Source: Pyxidicoccus trucidator
GTDB taxonomy: Bacteria > Myxococcota > Myxococcia > Myxococcales > Myxococcaceae
DNA: 64,000 nt
Reading direction: 5' to 3'
Assembly (NCBI RefSeq): GCF_010894435.1
Contig: NZ_JAAIXZ010000031.1
Location: forward strand, 49,123-113,122
Part shown: one piece after another, positions 8,620-16,858 of the stretch
Layout of the letters: each line of letters starts with the position of its first letter
How positions within the stretch are numbered: position 1 is the stretch's first letter
The notes under the pieces: model-generated
The model's database searches: none
Seen by the model: the letters and a program-made list of their open reading frames with translations, nothing else
What the model was told of the DNA's origin: nothing
Program-made: the position numbers and the translations under genes

Positions 8620-9182
8620 GCGGAGGCGGCTTGGAAGTCACGGGCCTGGAGCTGCCCCGGGACACCGCGGGCTTCACGCGGCGCGAGTGCCCCAACTGCC
8701 AGCGCCCCTTCAAGATGCGGCCGGGCCCGTTCGACGCGCGCGCGGTGCTGCACAAGCTGCAGGCGTTCTACTCCTTCGAGAACGCGCACGAGGGTGAGGA
8801 GGGCCTGCCGCTGTGGCGCTGCCCCTACTGCGGCCAGCGGGCGGAGGCGGACTCCTTCCTCACCCCGGCGCAGCAGACCCATCTGGAGTCCGTGGCGCGC
8901 GCCTGGGCCAACCACGTGCGCTACGAGCAGATGGCCCATGTCTCGCGCACGCTGTCACTCAACCCCCGGCCCACCTTCGTCGCGGTGGCCCCCGAGGCGC
9001 TGCCCGGTCCCATGGACCCGGAGGCGGACGAGCTGCTGCGCACCCTGCCCATGCTGTGCTGCGGGGAGGATTTGAAGGTGCTGTGGGACTGGGACCAGCC
9101 CCTCTACTGCCCCTACTGCGGCACGCGCCACGGCGGACTGAGCGGCCGCCAGCAGGTGCAGCTGCGCTTCATCCAGGAGTAG
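8616..9182 (+). CDS. Zinc-ribbon protein of unknown function
   Basis: Cytoplasmic-looking protein of 188 residues with three CxxC knuckles: CPNC (about residue 24), CPYC (about 66) and CPYC near the C-terminus (about 168), plus a CC pair at about 148. The spacing suggests one N-terminal zinc ribbon (CPNC...CPYC) and a second C-terminal metal site (CC...CPYC). The middle (FLTPAQQTHLESVARAWANHVRYEQM) is helical. I do not recognise a named family. The start is the ATG overlapping the stop of the small membrane-protein gene; the longer upstream reading is the shadow of that gene. Likely a two-gene operon. Confidence 0.65.
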   Translation: MSGGGLEVTGLELPRDTAGFTRRECPNCQRPFKMRPGPFDARAVLHKLQAFYSFENAHEGEEGLPLWRCPYCGQRAEADSFLTPAQQTHLESVARAWANHVRYEQMAHVSRTLSLNPRPTFVAVAPEALPGPMDPEADELLRTLPMLCCGEDLKVLWDWDQPLYCPYCGTRHGGLSGRQQVQLRFIQE

Positions 9183-9233
9183 GCGGGCGGCCGGCGGTAG
9201 ACGCCGGCCCGCCATGACGGCAGGCTGGAGGTC

Positions 9234-10349
9234 ATGACGAGGGCCTCCCCCCGGGTGGTGCTCGCGGCCCTGCTGCTGGTCGCGGGCGCGGCCTCCGCGC
9301 ACGACGCCGACATCCTTTATTCGCAGGTCCGCCGCACCGCACCGGACGCCTCGAAGGGCGGGCTTCCGTCCGGGAGCCAGGCTTCGAGCCAGGCTTCGGA
9401 GGTGCGCCAGGTGCTCACGCTGACGGCGGGCACGCTCGGCCTGCTGCTGCCCGCCGACGCGGATGGTGACGGCACGGTGTCCCAGGCCGACCTGGAGTCG
9501 CGCCGCGCCGCGCTCGAGGTGGGCGTGTGGGATGCGCTGCCCCTCACCGCCGGCGGTCAGCCCTGCGCGCGCACCTCGCACTCCGCGCTGTTCCGGCAGA
9601 CGTACGTGGAGCTGTCCGCCACCTTCACCTGCCCTCCGGGGCCGCTGCGGCAGACGTACACGGTGCTGTCGGTGCTACCCGTGGGGTACCGGGTGATTCT
9701 CGGCAGCTCGCTCGACGGAGAGGTGCCCGGCGCGGTGTACGCCGACGCCGCGCAGCCGAGCGTGGCCATCCCCGGGCCGGGGGGCGGCTCACCCATCCGC
9801 GGCGTGGGCGCGTGGGTGCTGGAGGGCGTGCGCCACATCTTCGAGGGCGTGGACCACCTGACCTTCCTGCTGGCCGTGCTCCTGGTTGGCGGCGGGTGGA
9901 AGCGGGTGCTGCTGCTGGTGTCGTCGTTCACCGTCGCGCACTCCATCACCCTCGGGGCCACGGTGCTCGGCTGGGTGGCGCTGGACGGCGCCCGGGGCCG
10001 GTGGGTGGAGGCCGCCATCGCCGCCTCCATCATCTATATGGCGGTGGAGAACCTCGTCCTGCGCGAGCACCGCCACCGCGTCCTCGTCACCTTCCTCTTC
10101 GGGCTGATCCACGGCTTCGGCTTCGCGAGCGTGCTCGTCGGCTACGGGCTGGGCGACGCCGTGGTGCCGGCGCTGCTCGGCTTCAACGTCGGCGTGGAGC
10201 TGGGGCAGGCAGCGGTGGTGGCGGTGCTGCTGCCGGTGCTGCGCATGGTGCGCCGCCGGCCCGTGCTTCACGTGCGCACCGTCCGCGCCGTGTCGGTGTG
10301 CATCCTTGCTGCTGGTGGGTACTGGATGTTCGAGCGGGCACTCGGTTGA
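9234..10349 (+). CDS. HupE/UreJ-like membrane protein with EF-hand-bearing exported domain
   Basis: Protein of 371 residues. A signal sequence (residues 1-22) precedes an exported domain of about 180 residues, in which D75-A-D77-G-D79-G-T-V-S-Q-A-D86 reads as a 12-residue EF-hand calcium loop. From about residue 190 the HupE/UreJ_2 region follows, with GVDHLTFLL, SSFTVAHSITL, LIHGFGFAS and GFNVGVELGQ spread over six or seven membrane helices. HupE/UreJ proteins are taken to be nickel (or other metal) permeases beside hydrogenase or urease genes, but none of those is nearby, so the substrate is unknown. A relative at 42212-43255 has the same membrane core with a different exported domain. Confidence 0.8.
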   Translation: MTRASPRVVLAALLLVAGAASAHDADILYSQVRRTAPDASKGGLPSGSQASSQASEVRQVLTLTAGTLGLLLPADADGDGTVSQADLESRRAALEVGVWDALPLTAGGQPCARTSHSALFRQTYVELSATFTCPPGPLRQTYTVLSVLPVGYRVILGSSLDGEVPGAVYADAAQPSVAIPGPGGGSPIRGVGAWVLEGVRHIFEGVDHLTFLLAVLLVGGGWKRVLLLVSSFTVAHSITLGATVLGWVALDGARGRWVEAAIAASIIYMAVENLVLREHRHRVLVTFLFGLIHGFGFASVLVGYGLGDAVVPALLGFNVGVELGQAAVVAVLLPVLRMVRRRPVLHVRTVRAVSVCILAAGGYWMFERALG

Positions 10350-10407
10350 ATCCGGCCGTGGGCGTCCCTACGTTGCCGGCATAGAGGGTAGGGAACGGGG
10401 GACGTCA

Positions 10408-10881
10408 ATGGGTGCGAGGCATACCCGGCTGGCCGCTGCGCTGGCCGCCGCATGGGAGGCGGAGGTCGTCTCCGCTCGGCGGATGACAGCGCTGGCGGAG
10501 CGCATCGGAGACGCGCGAGTGAGGGCGCGGCTGATGGTGCTGGCCGCGTTCTGCCGAGCGCACGCCTCGCGCCTGCTGGCCCGGCTGGCGGCGCTGGGGC
10601 GGGGGCCGCTGCCCGTCCCGCCGGAAGACATCGAGCTGGACGCGGACACGATTCTCGAGCTGCGTCGCGAGGGCTGCTTCGCCCGCGCCTCCGCCGCCCG
10701 CTATGAGACGACGGCCGAGCTGGCCCGCCAGCAGGCGGACCTCTCCTCCGCCTGGGTGTGTGAGCTCAACCGCACCGAGGAGCAGGACCGCGCCCGGGAG
10801 CTGCTCGCCCTGGCCGAGGGCGCCCTGGCCGCCGTCATGCACAGCACCTCGTCGGGCGTCGACGCTCCCGCCAGCTCCTGA
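10408..10881 (+). CDS. Small all-helical protein of unknown function
   Basis: Protein of 157 residues, almost entirely predicted alpha-helix and rich in Ala, Arg and Glu. The pattern (helix pairs with RMTALAERIGDARVRARL and FCRAHASRLLARL, then ETTAELARQQADLSSAWVCEL) resembles a ferritin-like four-helix bundle, but no EXXH iron-ligand pairs are obvious, so this is only a shape-based guess. Start at ATG 10408 with GGGGGA upstream; the earlier ATG at 10306 lies inside the HupE-like gene in another frame. Same strand and only 58 bases after the HupE-like gene, so possibly co-transcribed. Confidence 0.55.
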   Translation: MGARHTRLAAALAAAWEAEVVSARRMTALAERIGDARVRARLMVLAAFCRAHASRLLARLAALGRGPLPVPPEDIELDADTILELRREGCFARASAARYETTAELARQQADLSSAWVCELNRTEEQDRARELLALAEGALAAVMHSTSSGVDAPASS

Positions 10882-11012
10882 AGGGTGGCGGGGTAGGGGG
10901 CGCCCCAGGCGCCCGCCTGATCCTGAAGGGGGCCTCCATTCCGGGAGGAACCCCGTCGTTTGCTCGCTCTCCCGGTGACAGTCCCCGCGCGTTGGGCGTA
11001 GAAACACCGCCC

Positions 11013-11783
11013 ATGGCGAAGGAGACCTACAACGACCTCATCTTCCAACTGGGCGACCTGGCGCGTGACAGGCTGCCTGGCAAGCCCAACTGCCCTCGCT
11101 CCATGGACCGTGTCTACCGCGCCGAGGAGGCGGTGGTGACGCGCCGGGACGAGCTGGCGGGGCTCGAGCAGGAGATGAACGACGAGGACGGGGCCTGGCA
11201 GGACTTCCAGGCCCAGCAGGCCGAGGAGCGGACCGGGCACCAGGCCATCGTGAAGAAGTGGAAGAAGGCCGTGGACGCCATCGAAGGCAAGGTGAAGGAC
11301 CTGCGCAAGCTGCTGTCCACCCGCCGCGCCGAGCTGCGCTACGCCCAGGACGGCCTCCTGAAGCTCGAGCAGAAGATCAAGGACATGGAGCTGACGGGCC
11401 AGGAGATCGGAAAGATCGACGTGGCCCGCACCAACCTCAAGAAGAACCGGCTCGCGCAGATGCGCCTGGGCCGCGAGGTGGAGGACCTGGAGGTCCGCCT
11501 GTCCACCGCCCTCACCCCGCTGCCCGGTCAGCCCGGCGCCGCCGGCATCCTGGCGCACAAGCGCCTGCTGGAGATGGAGGACGAGGAGGAGGCGCGCAAG
11601 CTGGATCACGAGCAGCGGATGGCGGAGCTCGACCAGGCAATCGTCACCCACGAGGAACAGGTAAAAGCCGCGGAGGATTATCTCGACCAGGCGCTGTTCC
11701 TGCTCGGCGAGGACGTGTACGCGCAGCGCATCCCGGATGCGCAGCTCGCCCCGTTCTACCCGCGGCTTGATCGCGCTCAGTGA
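11013..11783 (+). CDS. Coiled-coil protein of unknown function
   Basis: Soluble protein of 256 residues dominated by long charged heptad-like helices: EEAVVTRRDELAGLEQEM, a Lys-rich stretch around KKWKKAVDAIEGKVKDL, then LLSTRRAELRYAQDGLLKLEQKIKDM, and a second coiled coil near 185-240. No signal peptide, membrane helix or catalytic motif is visible. Start at ATG 11013 (MAKETY); an in-frame TTG seven codons earlier is possible but less likely. It precedes the rplC promoter on the same strand. A structural or scaffolding role is plausible but unproven. Confidence 0.6.
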   Translation: MAKETYNDLIFQLGDLARDRLPGKPNCPRSMDRVYRAEEAVVTRRDELAGLEQEMNDEDGAWQDFQAQQAEERTGHQAIVKKWKKAVDAIEGKVKDLRKLLSTRRAELRYAQDGLLKLEQKIKDMELTGQEIGKIDVARTNLKKNRLAQMRLGREVEDLEVRLSTALTPLPGQPGAAGILAHKRLLEMEDEEEARKLDHEQRMAELDQAIVTHEEQVKAAEDYLDQALFLLGEDVYAQRIPDAQLAPFYPRLDRAQ

Positions 11784-11805
11784 GGGCGTACCCCGCCCGG
11801 AGTGC

Positions 11806-11833
11806 TTGACGTGCGGGGCGCGTCTGCTACATT
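11806..11833 (+). promoter_or_regulatory. Sigma-70-type promoter for rplC
   Basis: TTGACG (11806-11811), 16-base spacer, TACATT (11828-11833): five of six and four of six consensus matches. The predicted transcript starts near 11840, giving a leader of nearly 90 bases before rplC that includes a T-rich run (around 11880-11897). Having its own promoter fits the gene's separation from the S10 operon. Confidence 0.55.
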
Positions 11834-11927
11834 GCGCCGCTTCCTGGCGACCGCGGGGACGCGAGCAGTCCAGGCCATTGATTTTCTTGGGTTTTTCCGC
11901 GCCACGCGCGCTGGCAGTGAGGACGAC

Positions 11928-12599
11928 GTGAAGGGTCTGATTGGCAAGAAGGTTGGGATGACCCAGGTGTTCAACGAGGAGGGCAACCTCGTCCCGGTCA
12001 CCGTTATCGATGTGGGCACCTGCCAGGTGGTGGGCAAGCGCACCCCGGAGAAGGATCAGTACTCCGCGGTGACGCTCGGCTTTGGTGAGATCCGCGAGAA
12101 GATCCTCACCCTGCCGGAGCGGGGCTTCTTCAAGAAGGCCAACGTTCCCTACCGCCGCCACCTGAAGGAGTTCCGCGTGACGCCGGAGGAGGCTGCCTCC
12201 TTCAACGTTGGCGACGCCCTCAAGGCGGACATGTTCTCCAAGGGCGAGCTCGTGGACGTCACGGGCATCAGCAAGGGCCGCGGCTTCTCCGGCGTCATGC
12301 GCCGCTGGAGCTTCAAGGGCTCGCAGACCAAGACGCACGGTACGCACGAGTATCAGCGTCACCCGGGCGCCATCGGTCAGCGTAAGACGCCTGGCCGTAC
12401 CTACCCGAACAAGAAGATGCCCGGTCACTTCGGCGTGGATCAGATCACCACCCAGAACCTGACCGTCGTCGGCATCGACGTGGAGAAGGGCCTCATCCTC
12501 GTGAAGGGCGCCGTCGCCGGCCACAACAACGCCGTCGTCTACGTCCGCCCGAGCATCAAGGCGGCCATGCGCGCGCAGCACAAGGCCGCGCGCGGCTAG
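11928..12599 (+). CDS. rplC: 50S ribosomal protein L3
   Basis: Large-subunit ribosomal protein L3 of 223 residues. It begins VKGLIGKKVGMTQVF, the standard L3 N-terminus, and contains the conserved loop TGISKGRGFSGVMRRWSFKG, followed by the HRxPGAIGQ-type segment (here HPGAIGQRKTPGRTYPNKKMPGHFG), which reaches the peptidyl-transferase centre. GTG 11928 is the start, with GAGGA upstream; the longer ORF contains a non-homologous leader. Normally rplC sits in the S10 operon between rpsJ and rplD, but here neither is adjacent: a coiled-coil gene precedes it and a terminator plus the gliding genes follow. It is either a relocated sole copy or a second L3 paralogue; the window cannot tell. Confidence 0.93.
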   Translation: MKGLIGKKVGMTQVFNEEGNLVPVTVIDVGTCQVVGKRTPEKDQYSAVTLGFGEIREKILTLPERGFFKKANVPYRRHLKEFRVTPEEAASFNVGDALKADMFSKGELVDVTGISKGRGFSGVMRRWSFKGSQTKTHGTHEYQRHPGAIGQRKTPGRTYPNKKMPGHFGVDQITTQNLTVVGIDVEKGLILVKGAVAGHNNAVVYVRPSIKAAMRAQHKAARG

Positions 12600-13001
12600 T
12601 TCGCCCCGAGCGTCCTGAAGTCCAGGCGCTCCTGACGCCCCGCCTCCGGGCCCGACTCGTCGGGCATCCGGGCGGGGCGTCCGCTTTGCGGGGTAGGGCG
12701 CCCCAGGCCGTGAGGACCTCCGAGGTGGGGAAGGGTGTGCCCTCTCGTGGGTCCTTTCGTTCCCCATTGCCACGGCCGTGTCACCGCGGGGGCGGGAAAC
12801 GTTGACCGGTGGGCGCCCGGGAGCAGGCGTGGGTGAAAAGAATTCAGACTCCGCGCCATCGTGGCTTGTCGGTCGTGGCGGCCGTGTGCACATGGATGCG
12901 CCACGAAGGGGCCTGATCGTCGGGTGACGCAGGCGCCCGGGATGGGGGAGGCTTCCCATCTCCCGCACACGGCGGCCCACCCCACGGGCCGGGCAGGAAC
13001 C
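12600..13001. other. Intergenic region between rplC and the glt cluster
   Basis: Four hundred bases with no supported gene. The first 80 hold the rplC terminator. The rest is less GC-rich near the middle (GTGAAAAGAATTCAGAC at about 12831) and presumably contains the promoter of the gliding cluster. TTGACC at 12802 could be a -35 element, but no convincing -10 follows at the right distance, so no promoter is called. Confidence 0.4.
12634..12681 (+). terminator. Long GC-rich hairpin after rplC
   Basis: GACGCCCCGCC (12634-12644) pairs with GGCGGGGCGTC (12671-12681). Inside lies a second perfect stem, GCCCGAC/GTCGGGC, so nearly the whole 48 bases fold as one rod. It starts 35 bases after the rplC stop. 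No long T-run follows. Confidence 0.65.
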
Positions 13002-13826
13002 ATGAACGCACGCACGCTCCGCGTCTTTGCTTCGTTGGCCATGTCGCTGGCGGCGCCAGTCGCCGTGGCGCAGGCCGACGATGAGAAGGTCCTCGACAAT
13101 GTCGTCGTCCGCAACCGGCTGTTCGAGCCCGGAGGGCAGCTGGAGCTGTCCCTGGGCGTCGGCCTGCCGGTGCAGACGCACCTGACGGCGCACTACTTCT
13201 TCAACGCGGGCGTCGCCTACAACGTCTTCGACACCTTCGCGATTGAGGCGCGCGCCGGGTACGCGGCCAGCCGCCACACCGGGCTCGCGCGCTCCATCTC
13301 CGAGAGCTTCCTGGACCGCGAGGACAAGCGAATCACCGACGAGCTCGAGGACCTCTGGGAGATGAACCTCCACGGCGTGGCCGGCGTCCGGTGGGCTCCC
13401 ATCTACGGGAAGCTCAGCCTGCTGTCCGACCTGCCGGCCCACTTCCAGGCGTACGTCTGGGCGGGCGGCGGGCTCGGCTCCTTCCAGCGCAACTCCGTCA
13501 TCCAGTGCAGCCAGGTGGTGGACCGGGAGCTGGGCATCTGTGACGACCGCTCGGTGCCGGAGGACCGGGGCTCCGCCAATCAGGACTTCTGGGTGAAGGA
13601 GACGCGGGTGGCCCCGGTGGTGTCCGCCGCGGTGGGCTTCCGCTTCTTCGTCCTGGGCAAGCACGGCGTGCGGCTGGAGCTGCGCGACTGGATGTTCCGC
13701 GACGCCTACCGCGTCAACCTGCAGCGCGACGACTGGGAGGCGGGGCTCGAGACGGGGGAGCCCGCGCCGAGCCCCGGCTTCACGCACCTGGTGCAGTTCG
13801 ACCTTGGCTACACCTTCTCCTTCTAG
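13002..13826 (+). CDS. Outer-membrane beta-barrel, GltA/GltB-type gliding motility protein
   Basis: Exported protein of 274 residues: signal peptide (MNARTLRVFASLAMSLAAPVAVA), then alternating amphipathic strands ending in a C-terminal aromatic strand (HLVQFDLGYTFSF), typical of outer-membrane barrels. Its place directly before a second barrel and a TPR protein matches the M. xanthus gltB-gltA-gltC group, whose barrels join the periplasmic Glt complex at the cell surface. By remembered gene order this one would be GltB, but I cannot separate A from B by sequence, so no symbol is given. The start is ATG 13002, where the signal peptide begins. Twelve bases separate it from the next gene. Confidence 0.75.
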   Translation: MNARTLRVFASLAMSLAAPVAVAQADDEKVLDNVVVRNRLFEPGGQLELSLGVGLPVQTHLTAHYFFNAGVAYNVFDTFAIEARAGYAASRHTGLARSISESFLDREDKRITDELEDLWEMNLHGVAGVRWAPIYGKLSLLSDLPAHFQAYVWAGGGLGSFQRNSVIQCSQVVDRELGICDDRSVPEDRGSANQDFWVKETRVAPVVSAAVGFRFFVLGKHGVRLELRDWMFRDAYRVNLQRDDWEAGLETGEPAPSPGFTHLVQFDLGYTFSF

Positions 13827-13838
13827 GTCCTCCTGACT

Positions 13839-15044
13839 ATGCGACCCATCCTCTCCCTCGCGCTCCTCGTCGCCGCGCCGGCTATCGCGCTCGCGCAGTC
13901 GACGCCCGTGCCCGCGCCCGGCGCGGAGACGTCCGTGCCGCCGCCGCCCGCGCAGGCCCAGCCGAAGCCGGAGGCCCCCGCGCCGCCCGCCTCGCGCCCG
14001 GACCCCGTCGTGCCCGAGGAGGCCCCGGAGCCCGCGCCCGAGCCCACCTCGGCCGAGGCGCCCGCGCCCGAGTCCACCCCGGAGGAGACGCCGGTGGTGG
14101 CCCAGCCCCAGCCCACGGAGCCCGAGGCGCCCGCGACGCCGGACGACGCGCCCGTGCTGGCCGCCGAGGCCCCGCGCACCACCGAGGCGCAGCAGCAGCG
14201 GCTGGTGCACGGCGCGCCGCTCTACAACCCGAACGTGTCGGTGCACATCGTCCAGAAGAAGCGCTTCGCGGACGAGGGCCGTCACGAGCTGGCGCTCTTC
14301 CCGGCGACGGTGCAGGTGAACGGCAAGTACACCAACCACGCCGGCTCGGCGCTCCAGTACGTCTACCACCTGCAGGAGAACTTCGCGTTCCAGGTGACGG
14401 GCCAGTACAACTGGTACTCGAACGAGAGCGGCTTCAACCTGGAGCTCATCGACAAGGTCCGTGAGCAGGCGCAGGCGGCCTCGTCGCTGCTGCTGGTGTG
14501 GGGCGCGCAGGCGGGCGTGGAGGTGACGCCCCTCTACGGCAAGTTCGCCTTCCTCAACGACTCGCTGGCGCAGTTCAGCGTGGTGCTCAGCGGCGGCGCG
14601 GGCATCGGCGCCACGCGCCACCTCATCCGCCCGGAAGTCGCCAACGAGGTGGACGGCCAGTCCTTCACCGTCCCGGCGCGCTTCGGGGACACCGGCAACA
14701 AGTTCCTCGGCTCGGTGGGCGGCGGCTTCCGCCTCCAGTTCGGCGAGTCGTACGCGCTGCGCATGGAGGTGCGCGACCTCATCTACACCGCCCGCGTGGA
14801 CAAGGTGGACGGGTGCAACCTGGCGGACTTCGAGGCGCTGGAGGCGGCGCGCGCGAGCAACCAGGACTTCGCCTCGCTGCCGCTCAGCGGCAGCTGCAAG
14901 TACGAGAAGTTCGACGGCGTGGACCCGGACACGAAGAAGAACTACCGCGAGGACATCATCCTCGGGCGCGACCTGGTGGCCGAGCCGTCCTCGGACGTCC
15001 TCAACAACATCAGCTTCTACGCCGGCTTCTCCATCCTCTTCTGA
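13839..15044 (+). CDS. Outer-membrane beta-barrel with Pro-rich linker, GltA/GltB-type
   Basis: Exported protein of 401 residues. The signal peptide (MRPILSLALLVAAPAIALA) is followed by a Pro/Ala/Glu-rich segment (residues 21-115), which may cross the periplasmic or peptidoglycan space, and then a barrel-like domain with strands such as ALQYVYHLQENFAFQVTGQYNW and the terminal ISFYAGFSILF. By position it is the partner barrel in the gltB-gltA-gltC group (likely GltA), with the naming caveat given for the preceding gene. It starts 12 bases after that gene and lies 23 bases ahead of gltC, so the three are probably one operon. Confidence 0.75.
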   Translation: MRPILSLALLVAAPAIALAQSTPVPAPGAETSVPPPPAQAQPKPEAPAPPASRPDPVVPEEAPEPAPEPTSAEAPAPESTPEETPVVAQPQPTEPEAPATPDDAPVLAAEAPRTTEAQQQRLVHGAPLYNPNVSVHIVQKKRFADEGRHELALFPATVQVNGKYTNHAGSALQYVYHLQENFAFQVTGQYNWYSNESGFNLELIDKVREQAQAASSLLLVWGAQAGVEVTPLYGKFAFLNDSLAQFSVVLSGGAGIGATRHLIRPEVANEVDGQSFTVPARFGDTGNKFLGSVGGGFRLQFGESYALRMEVRDLIYTARVDKVDGCNLADFEALEAARASNQDFASLPLSGSCKYEKFDGVDPDTKKNYREDIILGRDLVAEPSSDVLNNISFYAGFSILF

Positions 15045-15067
15045 CGCCCATGAAGGCCCCACTCGCC

Positions 15068-16609
15068 ATGAAACGACTGCTCAGCCTCTTCGTCGTCCTG
15101 GCGCCGCTCGCGGTGCCCGCCCAGCAGGACGTGGGCGGCTACAACCGCGCGCTGGCCGCCTTCAACGCCGGTGACTACGACACCGCCGCGCCCCTCTTCT
15201 TCCAGCTCTCCGAGGGCGCCGCCGACGCCGACGTGAAGGGCAAGGCGGAGTACTTCCTCGCGCAGTCCCTCGCCAAGAAGGGCCTGCCCGTCTCCGCCTT
15301 CATCTCCTACGCGGCCATCGTCAACGCCGGGCCCTCGCACCCCTCGTACCTCAAGGCGGTGGAGGGGCTGGTGGACATGCAGCAGCAGTTGGACGAACAG
15401 AACCTCATCCCCAGCATCCTCAACCAGGCCTACACCGACGAGGTGCGGGACAGGTGGGTGACGCTGCCCAAGGAGGTGCTGGCCCGCATCAACTACCTCG
15501 TGGGCACGGTGAGCCAGCGCCGCGGCCGCTTCGAGGAGGCCCGCCAGCTGCTGGAGGCCGTCCCGAAGGACAGCCGCGTCTACGCCAAGGCCCGCTACCT
15601 GCTGGGCGTCGTCCTGTCCGACCCGCGCTTCCCCGGCCGTCCCGGTGAGGGCGACGGGCTGGACAAGGAGGCCGTCTCCGCCTTCAAGGCCGTGCTGGCC
15701 GCGAAGGACCCGCAGGTGGAGCTGAAGCCCACGCAGCACCTGGCCATGCTGAGCCTGGGCCGCCTGCACTACCGCCGCGGCGAGCAGGCGGAGGCCACCG
15801 CCGCCTACGAGCAGGTGCCGCGCCATGCGCGCTACTGGGACCAGTCCCTCTTCGAGAACGGCTTCGCGCGCTTCCAGAACGAGGACTTCGGCGGCGCGCT
15901 GGGCAGCCTCCAGGCGCTCCACGCGCCTCAGTTCGAGGGCGCCTTCCAGCCCGAGTCCTGGATTCTCAAGGCGACCGTCTACTACTACTCGTGTCTCTAC
16001 GATGAGGTGAAGACCACGCTGGCGGCCTTCGACGAGCTGTATGGCCCCATGGCCAAGCAGCTGGAGCCCTTCACCGGCGACGACGTGCAATTGGTGCAGG
16101 CGTACAACCTGGTGGCCGCGGAGAATCGCCGGCTGCCGCGCCCGGTGTACCTGTGGCTGCGCAACAACGAGCGCATCCGCGAGGTGATGCGGATGCTGGA
16201 CCAGGTGGACCAGGAGAAGCGCTCGCTGAGCGGCGGTGGCTGGCGCGGCACCCCCATGTCGGCCCAGACGATGGGCTCGCTGGAGGAGGTGCGCGGCACG
16301 CTCCTGCAGGTCGGGGGCACGCTGGCCAAGAGCCGCATCCGCGAGGCGGCGGACAACCTGCGCACCTTCTCCGACCAGGCCGAAATCATCCGCGTGCAGA
16401 CGGCGCTGGACGAGAAGGACCTGCTCCAGGCCGGTGTGGACCAGAAGACGCTGCTGACGCGCCAGTCGCTCTACCGCCCGAAGATGCCGGGTGCGAACTA
16501 CAACTACTGGAAGTTCCAGGGCGAGTTCTGGATCGACGAGATCGGCTACTACCAGTACACGCTCAAGCGCGGCTGCCCGGCGAAGACGTCCGAGCAACAG
16601 CAACAGTAG
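15068..16609 (+). CDS. gltC: Periplasmic TPR protein GltC (gliding motility)
   Basis: Exported protein of 513 residues: signal peptide MKRLLSLFVVLAPLAVPA, then tetratricopeptide-like helical pairs (YNRALAAFNAGDYDTAAPLFFQLSEG; YFLAQSLAKKGLPVSAFISY; GRLHYRRGEQAEATAAYEQV). In M. xanthus GltC is a periplasmic TPR protein interacting with the GltA/GltB barrels. The C-terminus (NYNYWKFQGEFWIDEIGYYQYTLKRGC) is not TPR. ATG 15068 is preferred because the signal peptide begins there; the ATG at 15050 would add six residues. Assignment rests on domain type, length and position directly after two barrels. Confidence 0.75.
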   Translation: MKRLLSLFVVLAPLAVPAQQDVGGYNRALAAFNAGDYDTAAPLFFQLSEGAADADVKGKAEYFLAQSLAKKGLPVSAFISYAAIVNAGPSHPSYLKAVEGLVDMQQQLDEQNLIPSILNQAYTDEVRDRWVTLPKEVLARINYLVGTVSQRRGRFEEARQLLEAVPKDSRVYAKARYLLGVVLSDPRFPGRPGEGDGLDKEAVSAFKAVLAAKDPQVELKPTQHLAMLSLGRLHYRRGEQAEATAAYEQVPRHARYWDQSLFENGFARFQNEDFGGALGSLQALHAPQFEGAFQPESWILKATVYYYSCLYDEVKTTLAAFDELYGPMAKQLEPFTGDDVQLVQAYNLVAAENRRLPRPVYLWLRNNERIREVMRMLDQVDQEKRSLSGGGWRGTPMSAQTMGSLEEVRGTLLQVGGTLAKSRIREAADNLRTFSDQAEIIRVQTALDEKDLLQAGVDQKTLLTRQSLYRPKMPGANYNYWKFQGEFWIDEIGYYQYTLKRGCPAKTSEQQQQ

Positions 16610-16644
16610 GACCATGGGCCACAGTCGCCCACGGCTGTACCCAC

Positions 16645-16689
16645 GAGGGGGCCGCCTCCGCGCAATGCTGGCGCCGGGGCCGCCCCCTC
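16645..16689 (+). terminator. Imperfect hairpin after gltC
   Basis: GAGGGGGC (16645-16652) can pair with GCCCCCTC (16682-16689), with partial pairing inside. It lies in the 249-base gap between gltC and gltD and may separate the barrel operon from the gltD operon. There is no T-run, and the internal stem is imperfect. Confidence 0.3.
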
Positions 16690-16858
16690 TGTCGTTGTCG
16701 GCCAGCGGAAAAAGCCATGGACTGACGTCGGGTTACGGTCCGCAAGAGTCGTTCCACGCCACTTCTCAATCCTGGAGTGCGCGTCTACTTTCCGTCGTCC
16801 CTTGTCAGTGGGCGCTTCGCCGCCCACGTGCCGGGTCGGCTTCACGGCAGGAGCTCGC

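Noticed and set aside
10701..15062. A minus-strand frame of 1453 codons running through rplC and the first glt genes
   Set aside because: It is antisense to well-supported genes, has His/Arg/Leu/Val-rich composition typical of the reverse of GC-rich codons, and has no ribosome-binding site or domain.
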